From the NCBI RefSeq assembly GCF_900044055.2, contig NZ_FCOX02000031.1:42539-106538 (forward strand): DNA of 64,000 nt. Reading direction: 5' to 3'. The translations under genes and the position numbers were made by a program. Positions 8,061-16,262 of this stretch are shown here, one piece after another. Positions within the stretch are counted from its first letter, which is position 1, and each line of letters opens with the position of its first letter. Below the pieces are notes generated by a model, which was not told where the DNA came from, did no database searches, and saw only the letters and a program-made list of their open reading frames with translations. The stretch comes from Caballeronia calidae (lineage in GTDB: Bacteria; Pseudomonadota; Gammaproteobacteria; Burkholderiales; Burkholderiaceae).

Positions 8061-9065
8061 ATGGACACGTTTCAGCTCTCCCGCGCGCGCGACATGCGCG
8101 ACGCGATCAACGCGGGCGCGCTCGCGCACACCGCGCAGCAAGGCGCGGAAGTGCGCTTTCTCGCGGGCGGCACGACGCTGCTCGACCTGATGAAGCTCAA
8201 CGTCGAGCGGCCGATGCGCGTCGTCGATATCAGCCGTCTTCCGCTCGACAAGATCGAGGCGACACCGGATGGCGGCGTGCGCATCGGCGCGACCTCGCGC
8301 AATTCGGATCTCGCGCATCACGCGCTGATTCGCGATCGTTACGCGGTGCTCTCGCAAGCGCTGCTCGCGGGCGCGTCGGTGCAGTTGCGCAATATGGCGA
8401 CCACCGGCGGCAATCTCCTGCAGCGCACACGTTGCGTCTATTTCCGCGATACGACATCGCCATGCAACAAGCGCGAGCCCGGCACCGGCTGCTCCGCGAT
8501 TCAAGGCTTCAATCGCATGATGGCGATCATGGGCACGAGCGAAGCGTGCATCGCGAGCAATCCGTCGGATATGTGCGTCGCGTTGCAGGCGCTCGAAGCG
8601 ACGATTCATGTCGAAGGCACGGGCGGCAAGCGCGCGATTCCCATCGACGAATTCTTTCTGCTGCCGGGCACGACGCCCGATCGCGAGAACGTGCTCGATG
8701 CGGGCGATCTCGTCACGCACGTGACCTTGCCGCCGCCGGTCGAAGGCGCGCGCTCGTGCTATCTGAAGCTGCGCGATCGCGCGTCGTATGAGTTCGCGCT
8801 GGCGTCGGCGGGCGTCGTGATCGGCGTGAAGGACGGGCGCATTTCTCATGCGCGCGTGGCGCTCGGCGGCGTCGGCACGAAGCCGTGGCGATCGCGCGAA
8901 GCGGAGAAGGAACTGCAGGATGCATCGCCCGATGAAGCGACGTTCAAGCGCGCCGCCGATGCCGCACTCGCCGGTGCGAAGCCGCAAAGCGAGAACGGCT
9001 TCAAGGTGGAGCTTTCGAAGCGCTGCATCGTGCATGCGCTGAAGACCGCCACGCAAACTTCCTGA
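8061..9065 (+). CDS. Aldehyde oxidoreductase, FAD subunit (PaoB-like)
   Basis: A 334-residue FAD-binding subunit of the molybdenum hydroxylase. Flavin-binding segments are LAGGTTLLDLM (residues 35-44) and ATTGGNLLQRT (about 113-123). It also has an insertion with Cys 125, 135, 144 and 163 (TRCVYFRD ... PCNKREPGTGC), which resembles the extra [4Fe-4S] site of E. coli PaoB rather than classical xanthine dehydrogenases. ATG 8061 follows GGGAGAG, 11 bp after the PaoA-like stop; the frame is open further upstream but only inside the previous gene. Confidence 0.9.
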   Translation: MDTFQLSRARDMRDAINAGALAHTAQQGAEVRFLAGGTTLLDLMKLNVERPMRVVDISRLPLDKIEATPDGGVRIGATSRNSDLAHHALIRDRYAVLSQALLAGASVQLRNMATTGGNLLQRTRCVYFRDTTSPCNKREPGTGCSAIQGFNRMMAIMGTSEACIASNPSDMCVALQALEATIHVEGTGGKRAIPIDEFFLLPGTTPDRENVLDAGDLVTHVTLPPPVEGARSCYLKLRDRASYEFALASAGVVIGVKDGRISHARVALGGVGTKPWRSREAEKELQDASPDEATFKRAADAALAGAKPQSENGFKVELSKRCIVHALKTATQTS

Positions 9066-9085
9066 CCACGACCGAGGAACCGAAC

Positions 9086-11308
9086 ATGTCCACCGCGCCC
9101 GACATCACGCAGTCCTTCATCGGACGGCCCCAGTCGCGCATCGACGGACCGCTGAAGGTTTGCGGCCGCGCGACTTACACCTCAGACGTCGACTTGCCCG
9201 GCATGCTGTATGCCGTGCCGGTCGGCAGCACTATCGCGAGCGGCAAGATCACGTCGCTCGAATTCGCCGCCGCGCAATCGATGCCCGGCGTGAAGCTGAT
9301 TCTTCATCGCGGCAATATCAGCCGCTTCTATCGCATTTCCGGCAACTCGATCGATACCGGTTTCGTCGACGAAAATCGCCCGCCCTTCGAGGACGACACC
9401 ATTCGCTACTACGGGCAATACGTCGCGCTCGTCGTGGCCGATACGTTCGAAGCGGCGAGCGCGGCGGCTGCCGCGATCAAGGTCGGCTATGACAGGACGC
9501 CGCACGATGTCAGCACGACGCTCGATCCCGGCAGGAAGCTCGATGTGCACAGCGAGCGCGGCGATCCGGACAAGGCGTTCGACGATGCGCCCGTGAAGAT
9601 CGACCAAACCTATGTGACGCCCGTCGAGACGCATAACCCGATCGAGCTGCACGCGACCATCGCGCACTGGAACGGCGAGAGTTATACGTTCTATGAAACG
9701 AGTCAGGCTGTCGCCAATCATCAGGGCACGCTGATGCAGATGATGGGCCTGCCCAAAGAGAAAGTGCGCGTGATCTCGCGCTATCTCGGCTCGGGCTTCG
9801 GCGGCAAGCTGTGGATGTGGCCGCACTCGCTGCTCGCCGCCGCCGCGACGCGGCAACTCGAGCGGCCCGTCAAGCTCGTGCTGTCGCGCAAGATGATGTT
9901 CCAGAACGTCGGGCATCGGCCAACCACGCAGCAACGCGTGCGGCTCGCGGCGACGCAGGACGGCAAGCTCGTGTCGCTGCAGCATGACTTCGTGAATCAC
10001 GAAGCCATCGGCGACGATTACACGGAGGACTGCGGCGAAGCGACGCCATCGATGTACAGCACGCCCAATCTGCGCGTGACGGGCGGCACCGTGAAGCGCA
10101 ATGTCGGCTCGCCCACGTCGATGCGCGGCCCCGGCGCCGTGCCCGGTTTATACGCGCTCGAATCGGCGATGGACGAGCTCGCCATCGCGCTGAAGATCGA
10201 TCCGGTCGACCTGAGGCTGCGCAACGAACCGGGCGTCGATGAGAGCAGCGGCCTGCCGTTCTCGTCGCGGCATTTCGTCGAATGCCTGAAGACGGGCGCG
10301 GAGAAATTCGGCTGGTCGAAGCGCACGCCCGAAGTCGGATCGATGAAACGCGACGGGCTCACGCTCGGCTGGGGCATCGGCGCGTGCAGTTGGCCGGGGC
10401 TGCGCTTCTCGGCCGACGCGACCGTCGATCTGCGCGCGGACGGCACCGCGCGCGTCGTGTGCGGCACGCAGGATATCGGCACGGGCACGTACACGATCCT
10501 CGCGCAGATCGTCGCGGAGCATACGGGCATTCCGCTCGACAAGATCGAAGTCGGCCTCGGCGATACAGCGCTGCCGCTCGGCCCGGTCTCGGGTGGATCG
10601 GCGGCGACGGCTTCGGTGATTCCGGCGGTATCGGATGCGGTGCGCGCGGCCATCAAGACGTTGCTTGCGCGTGCGTCGAAAGCGGAAGGCTTGCCGTTCG
10701 CGGGCGCGAAGGCCGGCGAGCTTGCGATGAGTGGCGGTCATGTGCATCGCAAGAACGAGCGGCCCGAAAGCGGCGTGCCGTATGCACGCATTCTCGAGGC
10801 GGCGAGGCTGCATGCCGCATCGGGCAGCGGCAGCGCGAAAGGCGGCTTCGACGATCCATTGAAGAAGAAATGGTCGATCCACTCATACGGCGTGCATTTC
10901 GCCGAAGTGACGTGGGAACCCGCGACTGCGCGCCTGCGCGTGAGCCGCGTCGTGACCGTGATCGATGGCGGCAAGATCCTCAACCCGCGCGCGGCCCGTA
11001 ATCAGATCGAGGGCGCGGTGGTGATGGGCGTCGGCATGGCGCTCTTCGAGCACACTGTCTACGACGAACGGACTGGCGCGCCGGTCAACAGCAGCCTCGC
11101 CGATTACGTGGTTGCGACCAACGCGGATACGCCGAAGATGGACGTCACGTTCCTCGATTATCCGGACACGGTCTTCAACGAGCTGGGCGCGCGCGGAATC
11201 GCGGAGATCGGGCTGGCGGGGATTGCGGCGGCGATCACGGGTGCGGTGTATCACGCGACTGGCGTGCGCGTGAGGAAGCTGCCGGTGATGATCGAGGATT
11301 TGCTTTAA
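9086..11308 (+). CDS. Aldehyde oxidoreductase, molybdopterin subunit (PaoC-like)
   Basis: The 740-residue catalytic subunit. It opens with the family pattern GRPQSRIDGPLKVCGRATYTSD. It has the Moco-contacting GSGFGGKLWMWPH segment around residues 230-245, the MRGPGAVPGLYALE segment, and the C-terminal GARGIAEIGLAG, where the Glu occupies the catalytic base position of the family. The trimer oxidises aldehydes or N-heterocycles with water as oxygen donor. Gene order FeS-FAD-Mo and the four-Cys FAD subunit favour the periplasmic-type PaoABC group, although no Tat signal is seen. No XdhC/PaoD chaperone gene follows in the window. Confidence 0.92.
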   Translation: MSTAPDITQSFIGRPQSRIDGPLKVCGRATYTSDVDLPGMLYAVPVGSTIASGKITSLEFAAAQSMPGVKLILHRGNISRFYRISGNSIDTGFVDENRPPFEDDTIRYYGQYVALVVADTFEAASAAAAAIKVGYDRTPHDVSTTLDPGRKLDVHSERGDPDKAFDDAPVKIDQTYVTPVETHNPIELHATIAHWNGESYTFYETSQAVANHQGTLMQMMGLPKEKVRVISRYLGSGFGGKLWMWPHSLLAAAATRQLERPVKLVLSRKMMFQNVGHRPTTQQRVRLAATQDGKLVSLQHDFVNHEAIGDDYTEDCGEATPSMYSTPNLRVTGGTVKRNVGSPTSMRGPGAVPGLYALESAMDELAIALKIDPVDLRLRNEPGVDESSGLPFSSRHFVECLKTGAEKFGWSKRTPEVGSMKRDGLTLGWGIGACSWPGLRFSADATVDLRADGTARVVCGTQDIGTGTYTILAQIVAEHTGIPLDKIEVGLGDTALPLGPVSGGSAATASVIPAVSDAVRAAIKTLLARASKAEGLPFAGAKAGELAMSGGHVHRKNERPESGVPYARILEAARLHAASGSGSAKGGFDDPLKKKWSIHSYGVHFAEVTWEPATARLRVSRVVTVIDGGKILNPRAARNQIEGAVVMGVGMALFEHTVYDERTGAPVNSSLADYVVATNADTPKMDVTFLDYPDTVFNELGARGIAEIGLAGIAAAITGAVYHATGVRVRKLPVMIEDLL

Positions 11309-11326
11309 ACACTCCTGGTGGCACGC

Positions 11327-11364
11327 CCCGGCTTTCCGTATCGTTCGACGGTTCGGAAGCCGGG
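11327..11364. terminator. Hairpin after the aldehyde oxidoreductase operon
   Basis: CCCGGCTTTCCG pairs with CGGAAGCCGGG with one bulged T around a roughly 15-nt loop, just after the molybdenum-subunit stop. No long T run follows, so termination strength is uncertain. Confidence 0.45.
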
Positions 11365-11442
11365 CTCAATCGCCGATACCGGTTCGTATAATGAGGTCCG
11401 CGGCGAATCGGTCTTCGAATCGCGTATCCATCAGGCAAACCA

Positions 11443-12156
11443 ATGAAAAATCCCACCGACAAACCGCTGACCGAACGTGAACTCGATCGCCTGGAAGCCT
11501 TGCTCGATTCCTTCGGCGATGAGGCAATGACCCTCGAGATGGTCGATGGCTTTTTCGCGGCGCTGATTTGCGGCCCCGACGAAGTCCCGCCGCACGAGTG
11601 GCTTCTCGCGGTGCTGGGCAAGGATGTCGCGCAAGCAAAGGAAAAGGACGCAGAGAACACGCTGCAACTGCTGATTCGTCACTGGAACACCATCGCGGAC
11701 GATCTCGACGTCACGCTGCACAAAGATGCTGTCTATCTGCCCGTGCTGTCACTTGACGAAAAAGACGGCATCGCTCACGCCAACGAATGGGCGGAGGGCT
11801 TCATGGCGGGCATAGAGATGCGCCGCGAAAGCTGGGGCGAGTTGTTCGATGACGATGAGCACGCGGAATCGTTGCTTCCGGTACTGATGCTCTATCACGA
11901 GGACGACCCCGATCCCGAGCTTCGGACCGACCCGGAAGCATTTGAAGACCGTGACACGTTAATCCAGGAAATGATCGCGGGGCTGACTTATATCTACCGC
12001 TACTTCGACGCGCGCCGGAAGGAGAATGCGCTGCGCGATGCGCCCGCGCCGATGCAGCGGAAGAGCGAAAAGATCGGCAGAAACGAGCCGTGCCCATGCG
12101 GCAGCGGGCGCAAGTACAAGCAATGCTGCGGCGCGAGTGCTGCCACGATCCATTGA
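11443..12156 (+). CDS. UPF0149/YecA-family protein with C-terminal SEC-C motif
   Basis: This 237-residue protein has the helical UPF0149 (YgfB/YecA) domain in residues 5-185 (ELDRLEALL ... MTLEMVDGFFAALICGP, then EWAEGFMAGIEMR). It ends with a SEC-C zinc-binding tail with the motif GRNEPCPCGSGRKYKQCCG at about residues 210-230. SEC-C tails bind zinc and in some cases contact the ribosome or SecB-like partners. The catalytic or regulatory role of this family is not established. It stands alone on the plus strand between the oxidoreductase operon and the toxin-antitoxin relic. Confidence 0.88.
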   Translation: MKNPTDKPLTERELDRLEALLDSFGDEAMTLEMVDGFFAALICGPDEVPPHEWLLAVLGKDVAQAKEKDAENTLQLLIRHWNTIADDLDVTLHKDAVYLPVLSLDEKDGIAHANEWAEGFMAGIEMRRESWGELFDDDEHAESLLPVLMLYHEDDPDPELRTDPEAFEDRDTLIQEMIAGLTYIYRYFDARRKENALRDAPAPMQRKSEKIGRNEPCPCGSGRKYKQCCGASAATIH

Positions 12157-12259
12157 GCCGCGGACAGCGGACGGATGCATGCAAATCGCTATGCTAGACT
12201 GCATTCGCAGCCTTGTTACCGGTTGTGCATTACATCGAAACGCTAACTTGCGCCAAACC

Positions 12260-12550
12260 ATGAAGCCATCCGTTGCCCTGCAAGGTCACCGATAGGAAAT
12301 TCGCCGCGTGGTCGAAGCGCACCGCGCGAAAAATGCGCGCATCTTCGGCTCAGTCGCGCGCGGCGAAGATACGGAAGACAGTGACCTCGATCTGCTCATC
12401 GATCCTACGCCGAAAACTTCGCTACTCGACATCGGTGCGATTCGCCACGAGCTGCGTCAACTGCCCGGTGTGAAGGTGGATGTGTTGACGCCCGGCGCGC
12501 TGCCCGACCGTACGCGCGATACGATCATCGCAGGCGCGATTCCCGTATGA
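12260..12550 (+). pseudogene. MntA-type nucleotidyltransferase antitoxin, premature stop
   Basis: The intact frame would start at ATG 12260 (MKPSVALQGHR), but a TAG at 12293 interrupts it. Downstream the same frame continues as EIRRVVEAHRAKNARIFGSVARG, with the minimal nucleotidyltransferase motif GSVARG ... SDLDLL and the C-terminal VDVLTPGALP. Family members usually have H-R-E-E-I-R at the interruption, so a single GAG-to-TAG change would explain it. Re-initiation at GTG 12308 would give an 80-aa protein that still holds the motif. MntA proteins AMPylate and silence a partner HEPN (HepT) toxin. The stop codon overlaps the start of the HepT remnant as ATGA. Confidence 0.75.
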
Positions 12551-12852
12551 GCCGGGACGCATCGACGTTGGCCGAGTGCGTTGACCACGTCCTCGCCGCA
12601 ATAGGACGTGTCACGCGAAGCGACTTTCGAAGTGATCGGCGAAGCATGCAGCACCATCCGGCGATACTTTCCTGACTTCGCCGCCGGCATCCCGAGGTGC
12701 CGTTCCAGTCCGCGTACGAAATGCCCGACGCGCTGTCGCACGGCTACCATAAGATCGATTTCGGCATCGTCCGGGTGACGGTCCGCGAGGACCTTCCGGC
12801 TCTTGGTCAACAGTTCCAGTTGCTCGCCGAAGAATTGCAGCGCACCAGCTAG
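12547..12852 (+). pseudogene. Degraded HepT-type (DUF86) HEPN toxin
   Basis: Translation from ATG 12547 begins like DUF86 proteins (TLAECVDHVLAAIGRVTRSDF) and then frameshifts. A second frame gives EVIGEACSTIRRYFPDF, and a third gives HPEVPFQSAYEMPDALSHGY and the C terminus to the TAG at 12850-12852. The segment expected between TRSDF and EVIGEA is missing, so there is a deletion plus at least one more indel. The RNase motif R-N-x4-H usually reads MRNALSHGY; here it is MPDALSHGY, so the catalytic Arg is lost as well. This is a dead toxin beside a stop-interrupted antitoxin. Confidence 0.75.
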
Positions 12853-13051
12853 CAGCAGTCAGGAAACGCTACTTGTGCCGCAAGAGCCTTTTTAGCCTCT
12901 GCGTCTCCAGCCCCTCTCCGGCTCTCGAACACTCGTACAGGCACACCGCTTGCCTGCCCCTTGGGGTTCGATCCTCCCCCAAGACGCGCTAACATAAGCA
13001 CCAGCCCATCCCCAAACCCCTGTGTAAGCAGCAATTTCAGCCGGAGTGCCC

Positions 13052-15229
13052 ATGAACGACATGATCAAACAACACGGCCTGCAGGTCGACGCGAGCCTCG
13101 CGAAGTTCGTTGATGAAGAAGCCATCCCCGGCACGGGCGTCGACAGCGCGTCGTTCTGGAAGGGATTCGATGCCATCGTGCACGATCTCGCGCCGAAGAA
13201 TCGCGCGCTGCTCGCCGAGCGCGACCGTCTCCAGACCGAACTCGACAACTGGCATCGCAGCAATCCGGGCCCGGTGCGCGATCCGCGCGCCTATCGCAAG
13301 TTTCTCGAAGACATCGGCTATATCGTGCCCGCGCCCGCGCATGTGCAGGCGAACACCGCCAATGTCGATCGCGAAATCGCCGAGCAGGCCGGCCCGCAGC
13401 TCGTCGTGCCGCTCTCGAATCTGCGCTATGCGCTCAACGCCGCCAACGCGCGCTGGGGCAGCCTGTACGACGCGCTCTACGGCACCGACGCCATCGACGA
13501 AAGCGACGGCGCCGAGCGCACCGCGCAGTTCAATCCGAAGCGCGGCGCGAAGGTCATCGCTTATGCGCGCGCTTTCCTCGACGACAACGCGCCCCTCGCC
13601 GACGGCTCGCACGCCGACGCGACGAAGTACGGCGTCGAGCAGGGCAAGCTCGTCGTCACGCTGAAGGACGGCGGCAAGAGCGGGCTCGCGAACGCCGAAC
13701 AGTTCGCGGGCTATCAGGGCGATGCGAAAGAGCCGTCCGCCATTCTCTTGAAGCACAACGATCTGCACTTCGAGATTCAGATCGACGCGAACCATTCCAT
13801 CGGCAAGACGGATGCGGCGCACGTGAAGGACGTGCTGATCGAAGCGGCGGTGAGCACGATCATCGACTGTGAGGATTCGGTCGCGGCCGTCGATGCCGCC
13901 GACAAGACGCAGCTCTATCGCAACTGGCTCGGCCTGATGCAAGGCCATCTCTCCGAGCAGGTCACGAAGAACGGCAAGAGCTTCACGCGCAGCATGAACG
14001 CGGATCGCGAGTACACCGCGCCGAATGGCTCGACCCTCAAGCTGCACGGACGTTCGCTCCTGTTCGTCCGCAACGTCGGCCATCTGATGACGAACCCGGC
14101 CGTGCTCGATCGCGACGGCAAGGAAATCCCCGAAGGCATCCTCGACGCCGTGATGACCACGCTCGGCTCGATGCACGACCTCAAGAACAAGATGAACTCG
14201 CGCACGGGTTCCATCTATATCGTGAAGCCGAAGATGCACGGCCCCGCCGAAGTGGCGTTCGCCGACGAGCTCTTTTCGCGAGTCGAAGACCTGCTCGGCC
14301 TGCCGCGTCATACCATCAAAATGGGCATCATGGACGAGGAACGCCGCACGAGCGTGAACCTCAAGGCGTGCATCGCGGCGGCGGGCGCGCGCGTCGCGTT
14401 CATCAACACGGGCTTCCTGGATCGCACCGGCGACGAGATGCATTCGTCGATGGAAGCCGGCCCGATGATGCGCAAGGGCGACATGAAGTCGTCGAAGTGG
14501 ATCGGCTCGTATGAGCGCAACAACGTGCTCGTCGGCCTGAACACGGGCTTGCGCGGACGCGCGCAGATCGGCAAGGGCATGTGGGCGATGCCCGATCTCA
14601 TGCACGCCATGCTCGAGCAGAAGATCGCGCATCCGAAGGCGGGTGCGAACACGGCATGGGTGCCGTCACCGACCGCCGCCACGCTGCACGCGCTGCATTA
14701 CCACATGGTCGATGTGCAGCAGGTTCAGCAGGAGCTCGAAAGCATCGACTATGACACCCAGAAGAACGAGCTGCTCGATGGCCTGCTGACCATTCCCGTC
14801 GTCGACAATCCGACATGGTCGGAAGAGGACATCAAGAACGAGATCGAGAACAACGCGCAGGGCATTCTCGGTTATGTCGTGCGCTGGGTCGATCAGGGCG
14901 TGGGCTGCTCGAAGGTGCCGGACATTCACGATGTCGGCCTGATGGAAGACCGCGCGACGCTGCGTATTTCGAGCCAGCACATCGCGAACTGGCTGCGTCA
15001 CGGCATCGTGACGGAAGAGCAGGTTCGTGCGACGCTCGAACGCATGGCGGCCGTCGTCGACAAGCAGAACGAGTCCGATCCGTACTATCGCCCGATGGCG
15101 CCTTCGTTCGACAGCTCGTTCGCGTTCAAGGCCGCGTGCGCGCTGGTGTTCGAAGGACGCACGCAACCGAGCGGTTATACGGAACCGCTGCTGCACAAGT
15201 TCCGTCTTGCCGCGAAGGAATCGATGTAA
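13052..15229 (+). CDS. glcB: Malate synthase G
   Basis: This 725-residue monomeric malate synthase G condenses glyoxylate with acetyl-CoA to malate in the glyoxylate cycle. Length and sequence match the family throughout: VDASLAKFVDEEAIPGTG at the N terminus, IDCEDSVAAVDAADK with the Mg-binding region, GRSLLFVRNVGHLM, KMGIMDEERRTSVNLKACI, the catalytic-region IGKGMWAMPDLM, and NTAWVPSPTAATLHA. ATG 13052 is chosen over GTG 13046 because CCGGAG precedes it at suitable spacing. It is a single gene ended by a strong hairpin and converges with the tautomerase gene. Confidence 0.97.
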   Translation: MNDMIKQHGLQVDASLAKFVDEEAIPGTGVDSASFWKGFDAIVHDLAPKNRALLAERDRLQTELDNWHRSNPGPVRDPRAYRKFLEDIGYIVPAPAHVQANTANVDREIAEQAGPQLVVPLSNLRYALNAANARWGSLYDALYGTDAIDESDGAERTAQFNPKRGAKVIAYARAFLDDNAPLADGSHADATKYGVEQGKLVVTLKDGGKSGLANAEQFAGYQGDAKEPSAILLKHNDLHFEIQIDANHSIGKTDAAHVKDVLIEAAVSTIIDCEDSVAAVDAADKTQLYRNWLGLMQGHLSEQVTKNGKSFTRSMNADREYTAPNGSTLKLHGRSLLFVRNVGHLMTNPAVLDRDGKEIPEGILDAVMTTLGSMHDLKNKMNSRTGSIYIVKPKMHGPAEVAFADELFSRVEDLLGLPRHTIKMGIMDEERRTSVNLKACIAAAGARVAFINTGFLDRTGDEMHSSMEAGPMMRKGDMKSSKWIGSYERNNVLVGLNTGLRGRAQIGKGMWAMPDLMHAMLEQKIAHPKAGANTAWVPSPTAATLHALHYHMVDVQQVQQELESIDYDTQKNELLDGLLTIPVVDNPTWSEEDIKNEIENNAQGILGYVVRWVDQGVGCSKVPDIHDVGLMEDRATLRISSQHIANWLRHGIVTEEQVRATLERMAAVVDKQNESDPYYRPMAPSFDSSFAFKAACALVFEGRTQPSGYTEPLLHKFRLAAKESM

Positions 15230-15235
15230 CCTGAA

Positions 15236-15267
15236 AGCGCGCGCACGCAAACCAGCGTGCGCGCGCT
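15236..15267. terminator. Strong hairpin between convergent genes
   Basis: A perfect 13-bp GC stem (AGCGCGCGCACGC pairing with GCGTGCGCGCGCT) with loop AAACCA lies between the malate synthase stop and the tautomerase stop. It probably terminates both strands, although there is no long T run. Confidence 0.7.
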
Positions 15268-15271
15268 GTCT

Positions 15272-15457
15272 TCACTGCTCCGACCAGAGCTTGCCCGCGG
15301 TCGCCCAGTTCTCGCGCTTCACGTCCGTCAGGATGATATCCACCGAGCCCGGCTCGCAGCCGAGCGTCTCGCACGTCGTGCGCGTGATCGCCTCGACGAA
15401 CTTGCGCTTCTCTTCCACCGTGCGGCCTTCGAAAAGCTGAATGTTGAATGTTGGCAT
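15272..15457 (-). CDS. 4-Oxalocrotonate tautomerase family protein
   Basis: A 61-residue tautomerase subunit. After Met removal it starts with the catalytic Pro (MPTFNIQLFEGRT), followed by the family VEEKRKFVEAIT helix and a C-terminal ENWATAGKLWSEQ. These enzymes form hexamers and shift keto-enol double bonds in aromatic or keto-acid catabolism. The frame runs upstream to 15571, but Pro must directly follow the initiator, which fixes the start. It lies 28 bp downstream of the class II aldolase gene in the same operon. Confidence 0.88.
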   Translation of the reverse strand: MPTFNIQLFEGRTVEEKRKFVEAITRTTCETLGCEPGSVDIILTDVKRENWATAGKLWSEQ

Positions 15458-15485
15458 GCCGTCGATCTCCTTTGTCAAAGTGGTT

Positions 15486-16262
15486 TCAATCGCGATAAGA
15501 CGCATCGATGCGATCGAGCTTGCGCAATAGCGCCGGCCATTCGAGCGCGCCTTCGATGGCGTCATCGTCATGCAGTTGCGCCGCGGTGCGCGTGACGACG
15601 TCCGGCGTCGGCACGATCATCTTGCCCACGCCCGCGAGCGCGCGCAGCTGAATATCGCATGCCTTGACGAGCATATCCATCAGCACATAAGCCTCGGCGA
15701 TCGTGCGCCCGAGCGTGAGCGGACCGTGATTGCGCAGCAGCATCGCGCGATGCGCGCCGAGACTTTTCACCAGCCGTTCGCCTTCGGCCGGTGAGAACGC
15801 CAGCCCTTCGTAATCGTGATACGCGAGATGACCATGAAAGCGCATCGCGTGCTGCGACGCAGGCAGCAGACCATGCGGCTGCGCGGACACCGCAACGGCC
15901 TCGCGCACATGCAGATGCATCACGCATACGGCATCTTCCCGCGCGGCATGCACGGCGCCGTGCAGCGCGAAGCCCGTCGCATTCACCGGATGCGCGCTTT
16001 CGCCGATCACGTTCCCGTCGATATCGATCTTCACGAGATTCGACGCCGTGACTTCATCGAACGAAAGCCCGAACGGATTGATGAGAAAGCGCCCCGGCTC
16101 GCCCGGCACGCTCGCGGAAATGTGCGTGTAGACGACATCGTCCCAGCCGTTGAGCGCAACCAGCCGGTAGGCGGCGGCGAGGTCCACGCGCGTTGCGTTT
16201 TCGGCCGCCGAGCGCGGTCCGCTTTCCGCGATCCTGCGCTCAGGCGTGTGGGTGAACGACAT
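15486..16262 (-). CDS. Class II aldolase/adducin family protein
   Basis: A 258-residue protein of the zinc-dependent class II aldolase/adducin fold. Motifs: the THISASVPG loop, GFALHGAVHAAR, the metal-binding MHLHV pair around residues 118-122, and a third histidine in LLRNHGPLTLG. Typical substrates in the family are sugar phosphates or small hydroxy-keto acids; some members are decarboxylases or adducin-like proteins of unknown activity. It is the middle gene of an operon with a urea-type transporter upstream (23-bp overlap) and a 4-OT tautomerase downstream. Substrate unknown. Confidence 0.87.
   Translation of the reverse strand: MSFTHTPERRIAESGPRSAAENATRVDLAAAYRLVALNGWDDVVYTHISASVPGEPGRFLINPFGLSFDEVTASNLVKIDIDGNVIGESAHPVNATGFALHGAVHAAREDAVCVMHLHVREAVAVSAQPHGLLPASQHAMRFHGHLAYHDYEGLAFSPAEGERLVKSLGAHRAMLLRNHGPLTLGRTIAEAYVLMDMLVKACDIQLRALAGVGKMIVPTPDVVTRTAAQLHDDDAIEGALEWPALLRKLDRIDASYRD

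Noticed and set aside
13037..14632. 531-aa minus-strand ORF opposite malate synthase G
   Set aside because: Low-complexity Arg-rich translation with no motif, fully antisense to an unambiguous glcB.
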